A DNA stretch of 5,766 bases from Ignatzschineria sp. (GTDB taxonomy: Bacteria > Pseudomonadota > Gammaproteobacteria > Cardiobacteriales > Wohlfahrtiimonadaceae). The DNA is taken from the NCBI GenBank assembly GCA_030151245.1, contig JASLEF010000112.1, positions 1-5,766 on the forward strand, written 5' to 3'. Below the pieces are notes generated by a model. It had not been told where the DNA came from. It made no database searches and worked only from the letters and a program-made list of their open reading frames with translations. Positions 1-5,734 of the stretch are shown one piece after another. The first letter of the stretch is position 1. Each line of letters starts with the position of its first letter. A program made the position numbers and the translations under genes.

Positions 1-55
1 CTGCAAGAACTCCCAATGAGAGTAATAATGCCGACAGCTTCATTGTTTTTTTCAT
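1..55 (-). CDS. N-terminal fragment of an exported protein (signal peptide only)
   Basis: This is the first 18 codons of a minus-strand gene that runs off the left edge. The visible protein reads MKKTMKLSALLLSLGVLA: a short lysine-rich start followed by a leucine-rich hydrophobic core, which is the layout of a Sec signal peptide. The residues end in a small Ala near where a cleavage site or lipobox would come, but the cleavage site itself is outside the window. The start is well supported: an AAAGGA ribosome binding site on the minus strand ends 7 bases before the ATG, and a TATAAT box lies about 50 bases upstream. The mature protein is not visible, so it could be periplasmic, outer-membrane or a lipoprotein, and no function can be assigned. 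The upstream regulator gene is over 500 bases away behind its own terminator, so the two are not an operon. Confidence 0.75.
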   Translation of the reverse strand, partial: MKKTMKLSALLLSLGVLA

Positions 56-104
56 ACAACAATCCTTTAATAAACATTAATTGAGAATAAATCTTATTTA
101 CATC

Positions 105-133
105 ATTATATATAAATTTACTAGAAACAGAAA
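105..133 (-). promoter_or_regulatory. Candidate promoter for the exported-protein gene
   Basis: On the minus strand a perfect TATAAT (-10) occupies 110 to 105, about 50 bases upstream of the start codon at 55, within very AT-rich DNA. The matching -35 position (128-133, TTTCTG at 17-bp spacing) is a poor match, so the promoter rests on the -10 box and AT-richness. No clear operator overlaps it. Confidence 0.4.
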
Positions 134-186
134 TAATATTCCATCTCTTTCATAAGATTTCGTCTTTAAGGCGATCTCCATCAACA

Positions 187-321
187 TCAATAGAAGACAT
201 TCAGTAATCCACGACAATATCGCTGCTGATTGATCAGCACCACCCGACCCCCTTCAATAAGCGGATGGATGGATCTGACGGTTAAAATCTCGCGATTAAC
301 CCCTGATCGCATCACGATCAT
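187..321 (-). CDS. Possible 44-residue small ORF or gene remnant of unknown function
   Basis: A minus-strand frame runs from ATG at 321 to TGA at 187. The product begins MIVMRSGVNREILTV and continues through IEGGRVVLINQQRY to end in NVFY. It is mixed in composition, with several basic residues (mostly Arg), no membrane segment and no signal peptide. It coincides closely with a GC-richer island in AT-rich DNA, the best argument that it is or was coding. Against it, I see no ribosome binding site before the ATG, a stop codon directly precedes it in frame, and I recognise no family. The same DNA carries three short inverted repeats, so the island could instead be structural or regulatory. A second ATG (codon 4) is an alternative start. 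It may be the tail of a decayed gene. Confidence 0.2.
   Translation of the reverse strand: MIVMRSGVNREILTVRSIHPLIEGGRVVLINQQRYCRGLLNVFY
224..239. repeat. 16-bp palindrome TGCTGAT-TG-ATCAGCA
   Basis: Two perfect 7-base arms are separated by two bases. It contains a GATC site. It lies about 115 bases upstream of the exported-protein TATAAT box and inside the possible small ORF. No T-run follows on either strand, so it is not a terminator. Its shape suits a dimeric DNA-binding protein, but no known operator is recognised. Confidence 0.45.
280..301. repeat. Bulged inverted repeat GGTTAAAATC / GATTAACC
   Basis: The left arm (280-289) and right arm (294-301) pair over 8 bp with a two-base bulge and a TCGC tetraloop. 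There is no T-run. It is immediately followed by a second inverted repeat, TGATCG-catca-CGATCA, at 304-320. Together with the palindrome at 224-239 this makes three small dyads within 100 bp. Confidence 0.4.
304..320. repeat. Inverted repeat TGATCG / CGATCA with 5-base spacer
   Basis: Perfect 6-base arms at 304-309 and 315-320, each containing a GATC site. The role is unknown. It overlaps the 5' end of the possible small ORF and could be a protein-binding dyad or a chance product of the local GATC richness. Confidence 0.35.
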
Positions 322-450
322 CTATTGAGAGATAAGGGAGATAAATGATTTAATAGATTATTGGAAAGAAAATATCCCCCAAAAAACATCCGTTGATTTC
401 CCCATACTCAATAGGCTCGATTTAAAGGAACTTATCGCGACATGTTCGAA

Positions 451-492
451 AAATAGAAAAAATGCGTCTATAAAGGCATCTATTAAACGCAT
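451..492 (-). terminator. Rho-independent terminator of the TetR-family gene
   Basis: Read on the minus strand, a hairpin with outer arms ATGCGT (492-487) and ACGCAT (467-462), extended by three more pairs including one G-T, has a 13-base loop and is followed directly by a T-run (TTTTT, C, then TATTTTT). It begins 79 bases after the stop codon of the regulator gene. The plus strand lacks a T-run after the hairpin, so it works in the minus direction only and insulates the exported-protein gene. Confidence 0.82.
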
Positions 493-571
493 CTTTGTAA
501 AAGATCTTCCCTATCAGCATCATCACAATATCTGACTGGAATGAACCGTAATAAGCACTCAGCCTCTATGA

Positions 572-1165
572 CTATGCTCTAATCCCTTCCAATAAAATGC
601 GCCAGCACTCTAAAGTCTCTGCTAATCGGTCCTCAGAATTTTCGGCCGCTTCAGCAATCCAAAATGCCGCTTCAAAAAGACTTCCATCCAACATCACCGC
701 CAGAATTCGGGGGCTGCTGAGACGAATAATGCCTTTTTTCATCCCTTCTTCAATTAAGGCGATATCCGAATCCATACAACGCCTTTGAATACTCATTAAC
801 TCCGTCCCTAAAATGGCCTTAGCATCTTTTAATAAAATCTGCTGAAACTCAGGATCTAAAGATCGCTTTAAATAAGCAATTCCGCGCATATAGAGGGCTC
901 TCCAAGGATCATCCTCTTTATTAGCAATCTCTTGGAGCACATCATCAATTTCTGTATCAATTTGCGTCACGATTTCAGCAAAAAGCCCCTTTTTACTCCC
1001 AAAATGATGATAGAGCGCTCCTCGAGTTAAACCGACACTCGCCGTAAACTCATCCATAGACGTTGCCGCATAGCCATATTTTCCAAAATATTCTCTGGCA
1101 GCTCGGAGCAATTTCTCCTGCGTCTCTTCCATCATTTTTTCACGTTTCGTAGGCATTTTTGCCAT
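572..1165 (-). CDS. TetR/AcrR-family transcriptional regulator
   Basis: A 197-residue protein of normal length for the TetR family of homodimeric one-component repressors. The N-terminal DNA-binding domain covers about residues 14-62, with the helix-turn-helix signature at 35-62: TSMDEFTASVGLTRGALYHHF followed by GSKKGLF. The rest (about 63-197) is the helical ligand-binding and dimerisation domain. It contains DPEFQQILLKDAKAILG (104-120), resembling the segment seen in many TetR proteins of the form DPE..rI.L.DgpavLG, and an alanine- and Trp-rich helix near 160-175. The ligand cannot be inferred. The ATG at 1165 is preferred because AGGAGAG lies 9 bases upstream; the ATG at 1156 would be too far from it. 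The gene is monocistronic, with a candidate promoter at 1202-1230, an operator-like palindrome at 1254-1272 and its own terminator. No efflux or enzyme gene is adjacent, which is unusual for this family. Confidence 0.95.
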   Translation of the reverse strand: MAKMPTKREKMMEETQEKLLRAAREYFGKYGYAATSMDEFTASVGLTRGALYHHFGSKKGLFAEIVTQIDTEIDDVLQEIANKEDDPWRALYMRGIAYLKRSLDPEFQQILLKDAKAILGTELMSIQRRCMDSDIALIEEGMKKGIIRLSSPRILAVMLDGSLFEAAFWIAEAAENSEDRLAETLECWRILLEGIRA

Positions 1166-1201
1166 GTCGGTACACTCTCCTATTAGTATGAAATTTGAGC
1201 T

Positions 1202-1230
1202 ATTCTAATGGACATCGAAAGGCTGCGCAA
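1202..1230 (-). promoter_or_regulatory. Candidate promoter of the TetR-family gene
   Basis: On the minus strand TTGCGC (1230-1225) and TAGAAT (1207-1202) are separated by exactly 17 bp. The -10 matches 5 of 6 consensus bases and the -35 matches 3 of 6. The expected transcript start is about 30 bases before the ATG, leaving room for the AGGAGAG ribosome binding site at 1181-1175. Confidence 0.45.
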
Positions 1231-1253
1231 ATACAATCCTCACCTTCTAGATA

Positions 1254-1272
1254 AACATACATCGCGTATGTT
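1254..1272. promoter_or_regulatory. Operator-like palindrome AACATAC-ATCGC-GTATGTT
   Basis: Perfect 7-base inverted arms (1254-1260 and 1266-1272) around a 5-base centre, about 90 bases upstream of the TetR-family gene. The size, symmetry and ACATAC/GTATGT half-sites are typical of TetR-family operators; the AcrR operator uses similar half-sites, from memory. Its centre is roughly 70 bases before the presumed start of the regulator transcript, so it would more naturally control a divergent plus-strand promoter, yet no intact plus-strand gene follows. That it binds this regulator is an inference from position. Confidence 0.5.
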
Positions 1273-1950
1273 GTTTTATCGCCCAAAAGCCCTCTGATAG
1301 CTCCCTATTGGCAACTTCTTAAAACTGTAGGAAGCCAAAAATTTATATTCGCAAGATCCATAGCAAGGTTTCCCCTTTCCATGACCGTATTAGAATTATC
1401 ACCATCATTTCCGAACGACAAAAGCGATCCTCCAAAGCGATGTTCTTACCGGCGGCATCACTGCAATTTTCAGACTCCCATCTGCCATAATGATCCCGCA
1501 AGCTTCTCGATCGATTGATCGTTATCGCCAAAGTTGAGTCCTGCCCTATCTATCTTTATTTTCCTTATCAGCCTTCTTGCCTTACTGATCCTGACTTATT
1601 TGGCACTATACCAGCCCCAGCCCCTTTCTCTTTGAGGAAAATGTTAATCATTGCCGCCATTACCACAATGATCGCCTCAATCCCCCATGATCGCTGTTTG
1701 AGAGATGATCTCCCTCTCTCACACGCCCGTTATCGCAAGATCCATCTTTTCCCCCACAATGATCATCACCATGAGCTGAGTAAAAGAATTACTCCCTGAA
1801 GATCCAGAGACCGAAGGCTTAACTAGGCTTATTTCCGGAGTAGTCAAAGTTGCTCTAAAGAGTGCGATCACTGGCATTGTCATTGATGAATGATTCATTA
1901 ATGCCGGAGTGATAGTCCCCCTGATTTTTATCGAGAGATCTCAGCCCCAT
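1273..1950. other. Gene-free, relatively GC-rich block; possible eroded gene
   Basis: Nearly 700 bases with no open frame that has a credible start, ribosome binding site and recognisable product. Sampled 60-base lines are about 42-53% GC, like the flanking genes and unlike the AT-rich intergenic DNA at the window edges. That suggests former coding DNA. Protein-like stretches occur in several frames, always interrupted. Examples on the plus strand are VKELLPEDPETEGL in a 37-codon open run at 1780-1890 and a hydrophobic run in 1534-1635. On the minus strand there is FWLPTVL near 1340-1320, of the kind found in major-facilitator transporters. These conflict in strand and frame, so I assign no family. 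The block is dense in GATC sites and carries the inverted repeat at 1867-1913. Confidence 0.4.
1867..1913. repeat. 47-bp imperfect inverted repeat
   Basis: Three consecutive arm segments pair: ATCACT (1867-1872) with AGTGAT (1908-1913), GGCATT (1873-1878) with AATGCC (1900-1905), and GATGAAT (1885-1891) with ATTCATT (1893-1899, one G-T pair at the outer end). The interruptions are a 6-base insert GTCATT on the left, which nearly duplicates the preceding GGCATT, and GG on the right. There is no T-run on either side, so it is not a simple terminator. It lies about 40 bases beyond the pyruvate carboxylase terminator, outside the expected transcript. Confidence 0.6.
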
Positions 1951-1986
1951 AAAAATGCCCCAAAGTCTCTTTTGACCTTGGGGCAT
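1951..1986 (-). terminator. Rho-independent terminator of the pyruvate carboxylase gene
   Basis: On the minus strand a perfect 9-bp stem (1986-1978 with 1963-1955, arms ATGCCCCAA and TTGGGGCAT), then one mismatch and three more pairs, closes a 6-base loop. A run of T follows immediately (1955-1951). It starts 83 bases after the stop codon of the carboxylase gene. The plus strand has no T-run after the hairpin, so it acts on the carboxylase transcript. Confidence 0.88.
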
Positions 1987-2069
1987 GATACCTCACAGAG
2001 AGCTTGTTAAAGCGACTCTAATGCTTTGACCTTATCCCTTCCCATAAAAGAGAGAGATCGATGCGACAA

Positions 2070-5000
2070 TTATTTATCGATTTCCACTAATAGATCATCC
2101 GCTTCTACCACATCGCCCTTCACAACTAAGACGCGTTCGACCGCGCCAGTGCTTTCAGCCCGAAGCGTCGTCTCCATCTTCATCGCTTCAAGCGTCACGA
2201 TCGCATCGCCTTCTTTTACAATATCGCCAACCTTCACATGAATAGTTCCTACAACTCCCGGCATCATCGCTGCCACATGATAAGGATTTCCCTTCTCACG
2301 CTTTTCACGAAGCGGTAGATCTTTCACTAAATCATTCTTCTGAATAGAGAAAGCTCGCGTCTCACCATTGAGCTCAAAGAAGACATTACAATGCCCAGTC
2401 TGATCTGGTAATGAGATCGCCAAGAGCTTAATTAAAAGATCTTTCCCTTGATCTAATGCGACCGTATGGTAAGTATCTTTCTCCGGCCCATAGAAGTAAA
2501 TTTTTGAAGGAATATTGGAGACATTTCCAAACCTTTCTTGATGTGCTTTAAAGTCCTTAAAGACTGTAGGGTACATAAGATAAGAGGCTAAATCTTCATC
2601 ACTGACAGAGAAACCTAAATAGGATTCGAGATTCTCTTTTTCTGCGATTAAATCAACCGGTGGCAGATGCGCACCAGGACGACCCTCTATCGGCTTCTCA
2701 TCTTTTAGAACTTTCGCAGTAATATCTGCCGGAAATCCCCCTTCCGGAATCCCCAGCTCTCCCTTTAATAAGCCCACAACTGATTGAGGGAAAGCAATTT
2801 CACGCTCAGGATCTAAGACATCTTTCGCCGTGATATCTTGTGTCACCATCATCAATGCCATATCCCCCACAACTTTCGAGCTTGGCGTGACTTTAACGAT
2901 ATCCCCAAGCAATTGATTCACTTCTGCATAGGCGTTTGAAACTTCTTTCCAGCGCGGCTCTAAGCCCATTGATCTGGCTTGCTCACGAAGATTGGTATAT
3001 TGTCCTCCCGGCATTTCATGATGATAAACATCGGAAGTTCCCGAGCGCATCGAGGATTCAAACGGGGCATAAATTGAACGCACCCCCTCAAAATAAGTGG
3101 AGATCTCATTCATCGCCTCAACATCAATCTTCGATTCACGTGGCGTCCCTTTTAAGGCATGAATAATCGATCCCATAGGTGGCTGACTTGTTAAGCCTGA
3201 CAAACTATCCATCGCCGTATCGACTGCATCAACCCCCGCTTCAATCGCCGCTAAGACTGATGCCGACGAAATGCCGGAGGTATCATGGGTATGGAAATGG
3301 ATCGGTAGCTCAACTTCATTTTTAAGCGCCGTCACCAATGCTCGCGCCGCTTCCGGACGGCAGACGCCGGACATATCTTTAATACCAATAATATGCGCCC
3401 CTGCTTTCTCAAGCTCTTTCGCAAGTTTCACATAGTAGCCCAATTGATATTTTGGACGTTTGGCATCAAAAATATCTGCGGTATAACAGATCGTGCCTTC
3501 ACATAACTTATCTGCTTCTAAGACACTATCAATAGATACGCGCATGTTATCCATAATATTGAGTGAGTCAAATACCCGGAACAGATCAATGCCTTTCTCC
3601 GCAGCTTGCTTCACAAAGTATTGAATAACATTATCCGGATAACTGGTATATCCCACACCATTCACACCGCGTAGTAACATTTGGAATAATGTCCCGGGAA
3701 TCATTTGACGAAGCTTGACTAAACGCTCCCAAGGATCCTCGTTTAAGAAGCGCATTGAGACGTCAAAAGTTGCACCGCCCCAACATTCTATAGAAAAGAG
3801 CTCCGGCATTAATGCTTCATAATAAGGGGCGATTTCCCATAAATCATGTGAACGCATTCTCGTTGCAAAGAGCGATTGATGAGCATCTCGCATCGTCGTA
3901 TCGGTAATTAAAACTTCTTTTTGCTCACGCATCCAATCGGCAAATCTCTTCGGCCCTAACTCTAATAATCTTGTTCTAGAGCCGATAATGGGAGAATCCC
4001 CCTCTTTTTTGTAGTCTTTTTGAAGTTTTGGTAAAACCGGCGTGATAAAATGCTTTGGTAAATCTCTCCCCTCTAATTCGGGGTTTCCATTCACCGCAAC
4101 ATCTCCTAAAAACTTCAAAATAAGGTTTGAGCGATCTTGACGCTCTTTTAGATCAAAGAGTTCAGGATTATGATCAATAAACTTCGTGGTGTAATCTCCG
4201 GCAATAAACTTCGGATGATTAATCACATTCTCCACGAATGAGAGGTTTGTTGAAACTCCTCGAATACGGAATTCTCGAAGCGCTCGATCCATTCTTTCAA
4301 TCGCTTCCAGGGGCGTATTCCCCCAAGTGGTCACCTTCACTAAGAGCGAATCATAGTAAGGCGAGATCACCGCTCCTGAATAGGCCGTTCCCCCGTCTAA
4401 GCGAATACCAAATCCGGCCGGTGAACGATAAGCAATAATGGTTCCTGTTCCCGGCAAGAAATTATTCGCAGGATCTTCCGTCGTTACCCGGCACTGTAAA
4501 GCGCTTCCTTTTAATTGAATCTGCGCTTGAAGCGGTACTTCAACCTCGGCTGAACCAATAGCGCCTCCGGCCGCAATTTGAATCTGCGCTTTCACAATAT
4601 CAATGCCCGTCACCTCTTCTGTGACCGTATGCTCGACCTGAATACGAGGATTGACCTCAATAAAGTAAAACTGTTCTGTGGCGGCATCCATCAAAAACTC
4701 AACCGTACCGGCATTACTATACTTCACCGCACGCCCAAGCTTTAAGGCACTTTCACAAATCTCTTCCCGTTTTTCTTGCGATAGATAAGGTGCCGGCGCT
4801 CTCTCAACCACTTTCTGATGACGTCGCTGGACGGAGCAATCACGCTCCCATAGATGCACGATATTGCCATGAGTATCTCCTAAAAGCTGTACTTCAACGT
4901 GGCGTGCACGCTCAATAAGCTTTTCAAAATAGACCTCATCATTACCAAATGCCGCTAACGATTCCCCTCGCGCTTCTCGCACACAATCCATTAACTGTGA

Positions 5001-5549
5001 TTCTTCATAAATGGCGCGCATACCACGACCGCCACCACCCCAGCTAGCTTTAAGCATCACAGGATAACCAATCTCTGCGGCAATCTTCTTAATCTCAGCT
5101 TCATCTCTTGGAAGAGGATCTGATGCCGGCATTACCGGCACACCTGCTGCCAGTGCCGCATTTCTTGCAGCAACTTTATTCCCCAAAGTATTTAATACAT
5201 CATACGAAGGACCAATAAAAATAATGCCATTATCCTGACAAGCTTTTGCAAAATCAGGGTTTTCTGCCAAGAACCCATAACCAGGATGAATCGCATCCGC
5301 CCCGGTTTCTTTAGCAATACGAATAATATCCGAGATATCAAGATAAGCTTCTAACGGCTGCTTACCACGGCCTACCACATAACTCTCATCGGCATTAAAT
5401 CGATGCGCCGCTCTTCGGTCTTGCTCTGCATAGATTCCTACAGTATTAATCCCAAGCTCCGCTGCCGCCCTAATGATACGAATGGCAATCTCTGAACGGT
5501 TAGCGACCAGAATTTTTTTGATCTTCTTCTCTGATGAATCTAAAGACAT
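2070..5549 (-). CDS. pyc: Pyruvate carboxylase, single-chain, biotin-dependent
   Basis: A 1159-residue cytosolic enzyme that carboxylates pyruvate to oxaloacetate using ATP and bicarbonate, refilling the TCA cycle. Its length is normal for one-chain pyruvate carboxylase. The biotin carboxylase domain (about 10-465) has ATP-grasp features: K125, K167, the glycine loop WGGGGRGM (170-177) and EVNPRIQVEHT (298-308). The carboxyltransferase domain (about 540-1000) has D555 and Q558 in TTMRDAHQ, R627, the lysine expected to be carboxylated K724 in GIKDMSG, metal-binding H753 and H755 in HFHTHD, and T888 in KVTPSSK; the spacings match my recollection of the R. etli enzyme. Segments near 465-540 and 1000-1085 form the allosteric/tetramerisation region, and acetyl-CoA activation is likely from family knowledge. 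The biotin carrier domain (about 1090-1159) has EAMKM with biotin on K1124. GGAGG ends 7 bases before the ATG. No frameshift or missing catalytic residue was seen. The gene appears monocistronic, with a terminator downstream. The end-to-end domain set excludes the two-subunit form, acetyl-CoA carboxylase and oxaloacetate decarboxylase. Confidence 0.98.
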   Translation of the reverse strand: MSLDSSEKKIKKILVANRSEIAIRIIRAAAELGINTVGIYAEQDRRAAHRFNADESYVVGRGKQPLEAYLDISDIIRIAKETGADAIHPGYGFLAENPDFAKACQDNGIIFIGPSYDVLNTLGNKVAARNAALAAGVPVMPASDPLPRDEAEIKKIAAEIGYPVMLKASWGGGGRGMRAIYEESQLMDCVREARGESLAAFGNDEVYFEKLIERARHVEVQLLGDTHGNIVHLWERDCSVQRRHQKVVERAPAPYLSQEKREEICESALKLGRAVKYSNAGTVEFLMDAATEQFYFIEVNPRIQVEHTVTEEVTGIDIVKAQIQIAAGGAIGSAEVEVPLQAQIQLKGSALQCRVTTEDPANNFLPGTGTIIAYRSPAGFGIRLDGGTAYSGAVISPYYDSLLVKVTTWGNTPLEAIERMDRALREFRIRGVSTNLSFVENVINHPKFIAGDYTTKFIDHNPELFDLKERQDRSNLILKFLGDVAVNGNPELEGRDLPKHFITPVLPKLQKDYKKEGDSPIIGSRTRLLELGPKRFADWMREQKEVLITDTTMRDAHQSLFATRMRSHDLWEIAPYYEALMPELFSIECWGGATFDVSMRFLNEDPWERLVKLRQMIPGTLFQMLLRGVNGVGYTSYPDNVIQYFVKQAAEKGIDLFRVFDSLNIMDNMRVSIDSVLEADKLCEGTICYTADIFDAKRPKYQLGYYVKLAKELEKAGAHIIGIKDMSGVCRPEAARALVTALKNEVELPIHFHTHDTSGISSASVLAAIEAGVDAVDTAMDSLSGLTSQPPMGSIIHALKGTPRESKIDVEAMNEISTYFEGVRSIYAPFESSMRSGTSDVYHHEMPGGQYTNLREQARSMGLEPRWKEVSNAYAEVNQLLGDIVKVTPSSKVVGDMALMMVTQDITAKDVLDPEREIAFPQSVVGLLKGELGIPEGGFPADITAKVLKDEKPIEGRPGAHLPPVDLIAEKENLESYLGFSVSDEDLASYLMYPTVFKDFKAHQERFGNVSNIPSKIYFYGPEKDTYHTVALDQGKDLLIKLLAISLPDQTGHCNVFFELNGETRAFSIQKNDLVKDLPLREKREKGNPYHVAAMMPGVVGTIHVKVGDIVKEGDAIVTLEAMKMETTLRAESTGAVERVLVVKGDVVEADDLLVEIDK

Positions 5550-5556
5550 GAAACTT

Positions 5557-5561
5557 CCTCC
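5557..5561 (-). promoter_or_regulatory. Ribosome binding site of the pyruvate carboxylase gene
   Basis: GGAGG on the minus strand, 7 bases before the ATG at 5549. This near-perfect Shine-Dalgarno site fixes the start codon and suggests efficient translation. Confidence 0.85.
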
Positions 5562-5613
5562 AGTATTGTATTTATTCTAATAAGCTGTTCTGTCAATATT
5601 TGTGCTGATTGTC

Positions 5614-5642
5614 TATATAAAACTACACAAACACTACAACAA
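5614..5642 (-). promoter_or_regulatory. Candidate promoter of the pyruvate carboxylase gene
   Basis: On the minus strand TTGTTG (5642-5637) and TATATA (5619-5614) are separated by 17 bp, giving a leader of roughly 60 bases. An alternative is the perfect TTGACA at 5596-5591, but its -10 partners are weak: TAAATA at 16 bp, or TACAAT at an unfavourable 20 bp that would leave almost no leader. The -10 lies within a spaced inverted repeat, TTTGTG/CACAAA, of uncertain meaning. Confidence 0.4.
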
Positions 5643-5691
5643 TACATCAACAGAATCGAGATTCATAATCTTTTATGCAATGATTTTCCCT

Positions 5692-5734
5692 AAATCAAGA
5701 TATAAGATTGATCCTGTTGATTATCCCTTGATTT
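5692..5734. repeat. Inverted repeat AAATCAAG / CTTGATTT upstream of the pyruvate carboxylase gene
   Basis: Perfect 8-base arms at 5692-5699 and 5727-5734 with a 27-base spacer. On the plus strand the right arm runs into a T-run (5732-5737), so it could be a weak terminator of plus-strand transcription. On the minus strand only TTT follows. It may instead be a regulatory dyad for the gene. The rest of 5735-5766 is AT-rich with no coding signal. Confidence 0.3.

Larger units (their letters stand above)
56..571. other. 516-base intergenic region, mostly without genes
   Basis: This stretch separates the regulator gene from the exported-protein gene. From right to left it holds the regulator's terminator (451-492), an AT-rich spacer, a GC-rich island (about 187-321) full of short inverted repeats, and the promoter and ribosome binding site of the exported-protein gene (56-133). 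The AT content changes sharply: about 87% AT at 61-120 but only about 50-60% AT in the island at 181-300. The only open frame with any protein-like character is a 44-codon minus-strand frame in the island, listed separately. No tRNA, CRISPR array or transposon ends were seen. Confidence 0.7.

Noticed and set aside
81..110. Fur-box-like sequence overlapping the TATAAT of the exported-protein gene
   Set aside because: The first half matches well but the second half does not; only about 11 of 19 positions agree in AT-rich DNA.
597..788. 63-codon plus-strand open frame opposite the regulator gene
   Set aside because: Antisense shadow of a recognisable TetR-family gene.
1308..1338. Inverted repeat TTGGC / GCCAA as a terminator
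   Set aside because: The arms are only 5 bases with a large loop, and there is no proper T-run on either strand.
1305..1350. Minus-strand peptide with FWLPTVL resembling major-facilitator transporters
   Set aside because: Only a handful of residues match, the frame soon hits a stop and neighbouring frames do not continue the family pattern. Chance is likely.
1343..1531. 62-codon minus-strand open frame
   Set aside because: No ribosome binding site, no recognisable motif and competing open frames on the other strand. Treated as part of the eroded block.
1515..1799. 94-codon plus-strand open frame, including an internal ATG at 1641 with a hydrophobic start and a His-rich tail
   Set aside because: No ribosome binding site at 1515, and the GAGG before 1641 is only about 3 bases from the ATG. 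The composition is not that of a folded protein, and stops are scarce in all frames of this block.
1669..2010. TGA read as tryptophan (alternative genetic code) in the plus-strand frame
   Set aside because: The two clear genes read normally with the standard code, the frame has no start and it runs through the carboxylase terminator. TGA stops are favoured simply by the TGATC/TGAG richness of the block.
1355..2060. Replication origin suggested by GATC density
   Set aside because: No DnaA boxes of the TTATNCACA type were found and none of the usual origin-flanking genes are present.
2026..4438. Short plus-strand open frames opposite the carboxylase gene (for example 2026-2241, 2936-3166, 4238-4438)
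   Set aside because: They are antisense shadows of a clearly coding gene, with no start signals of their own.
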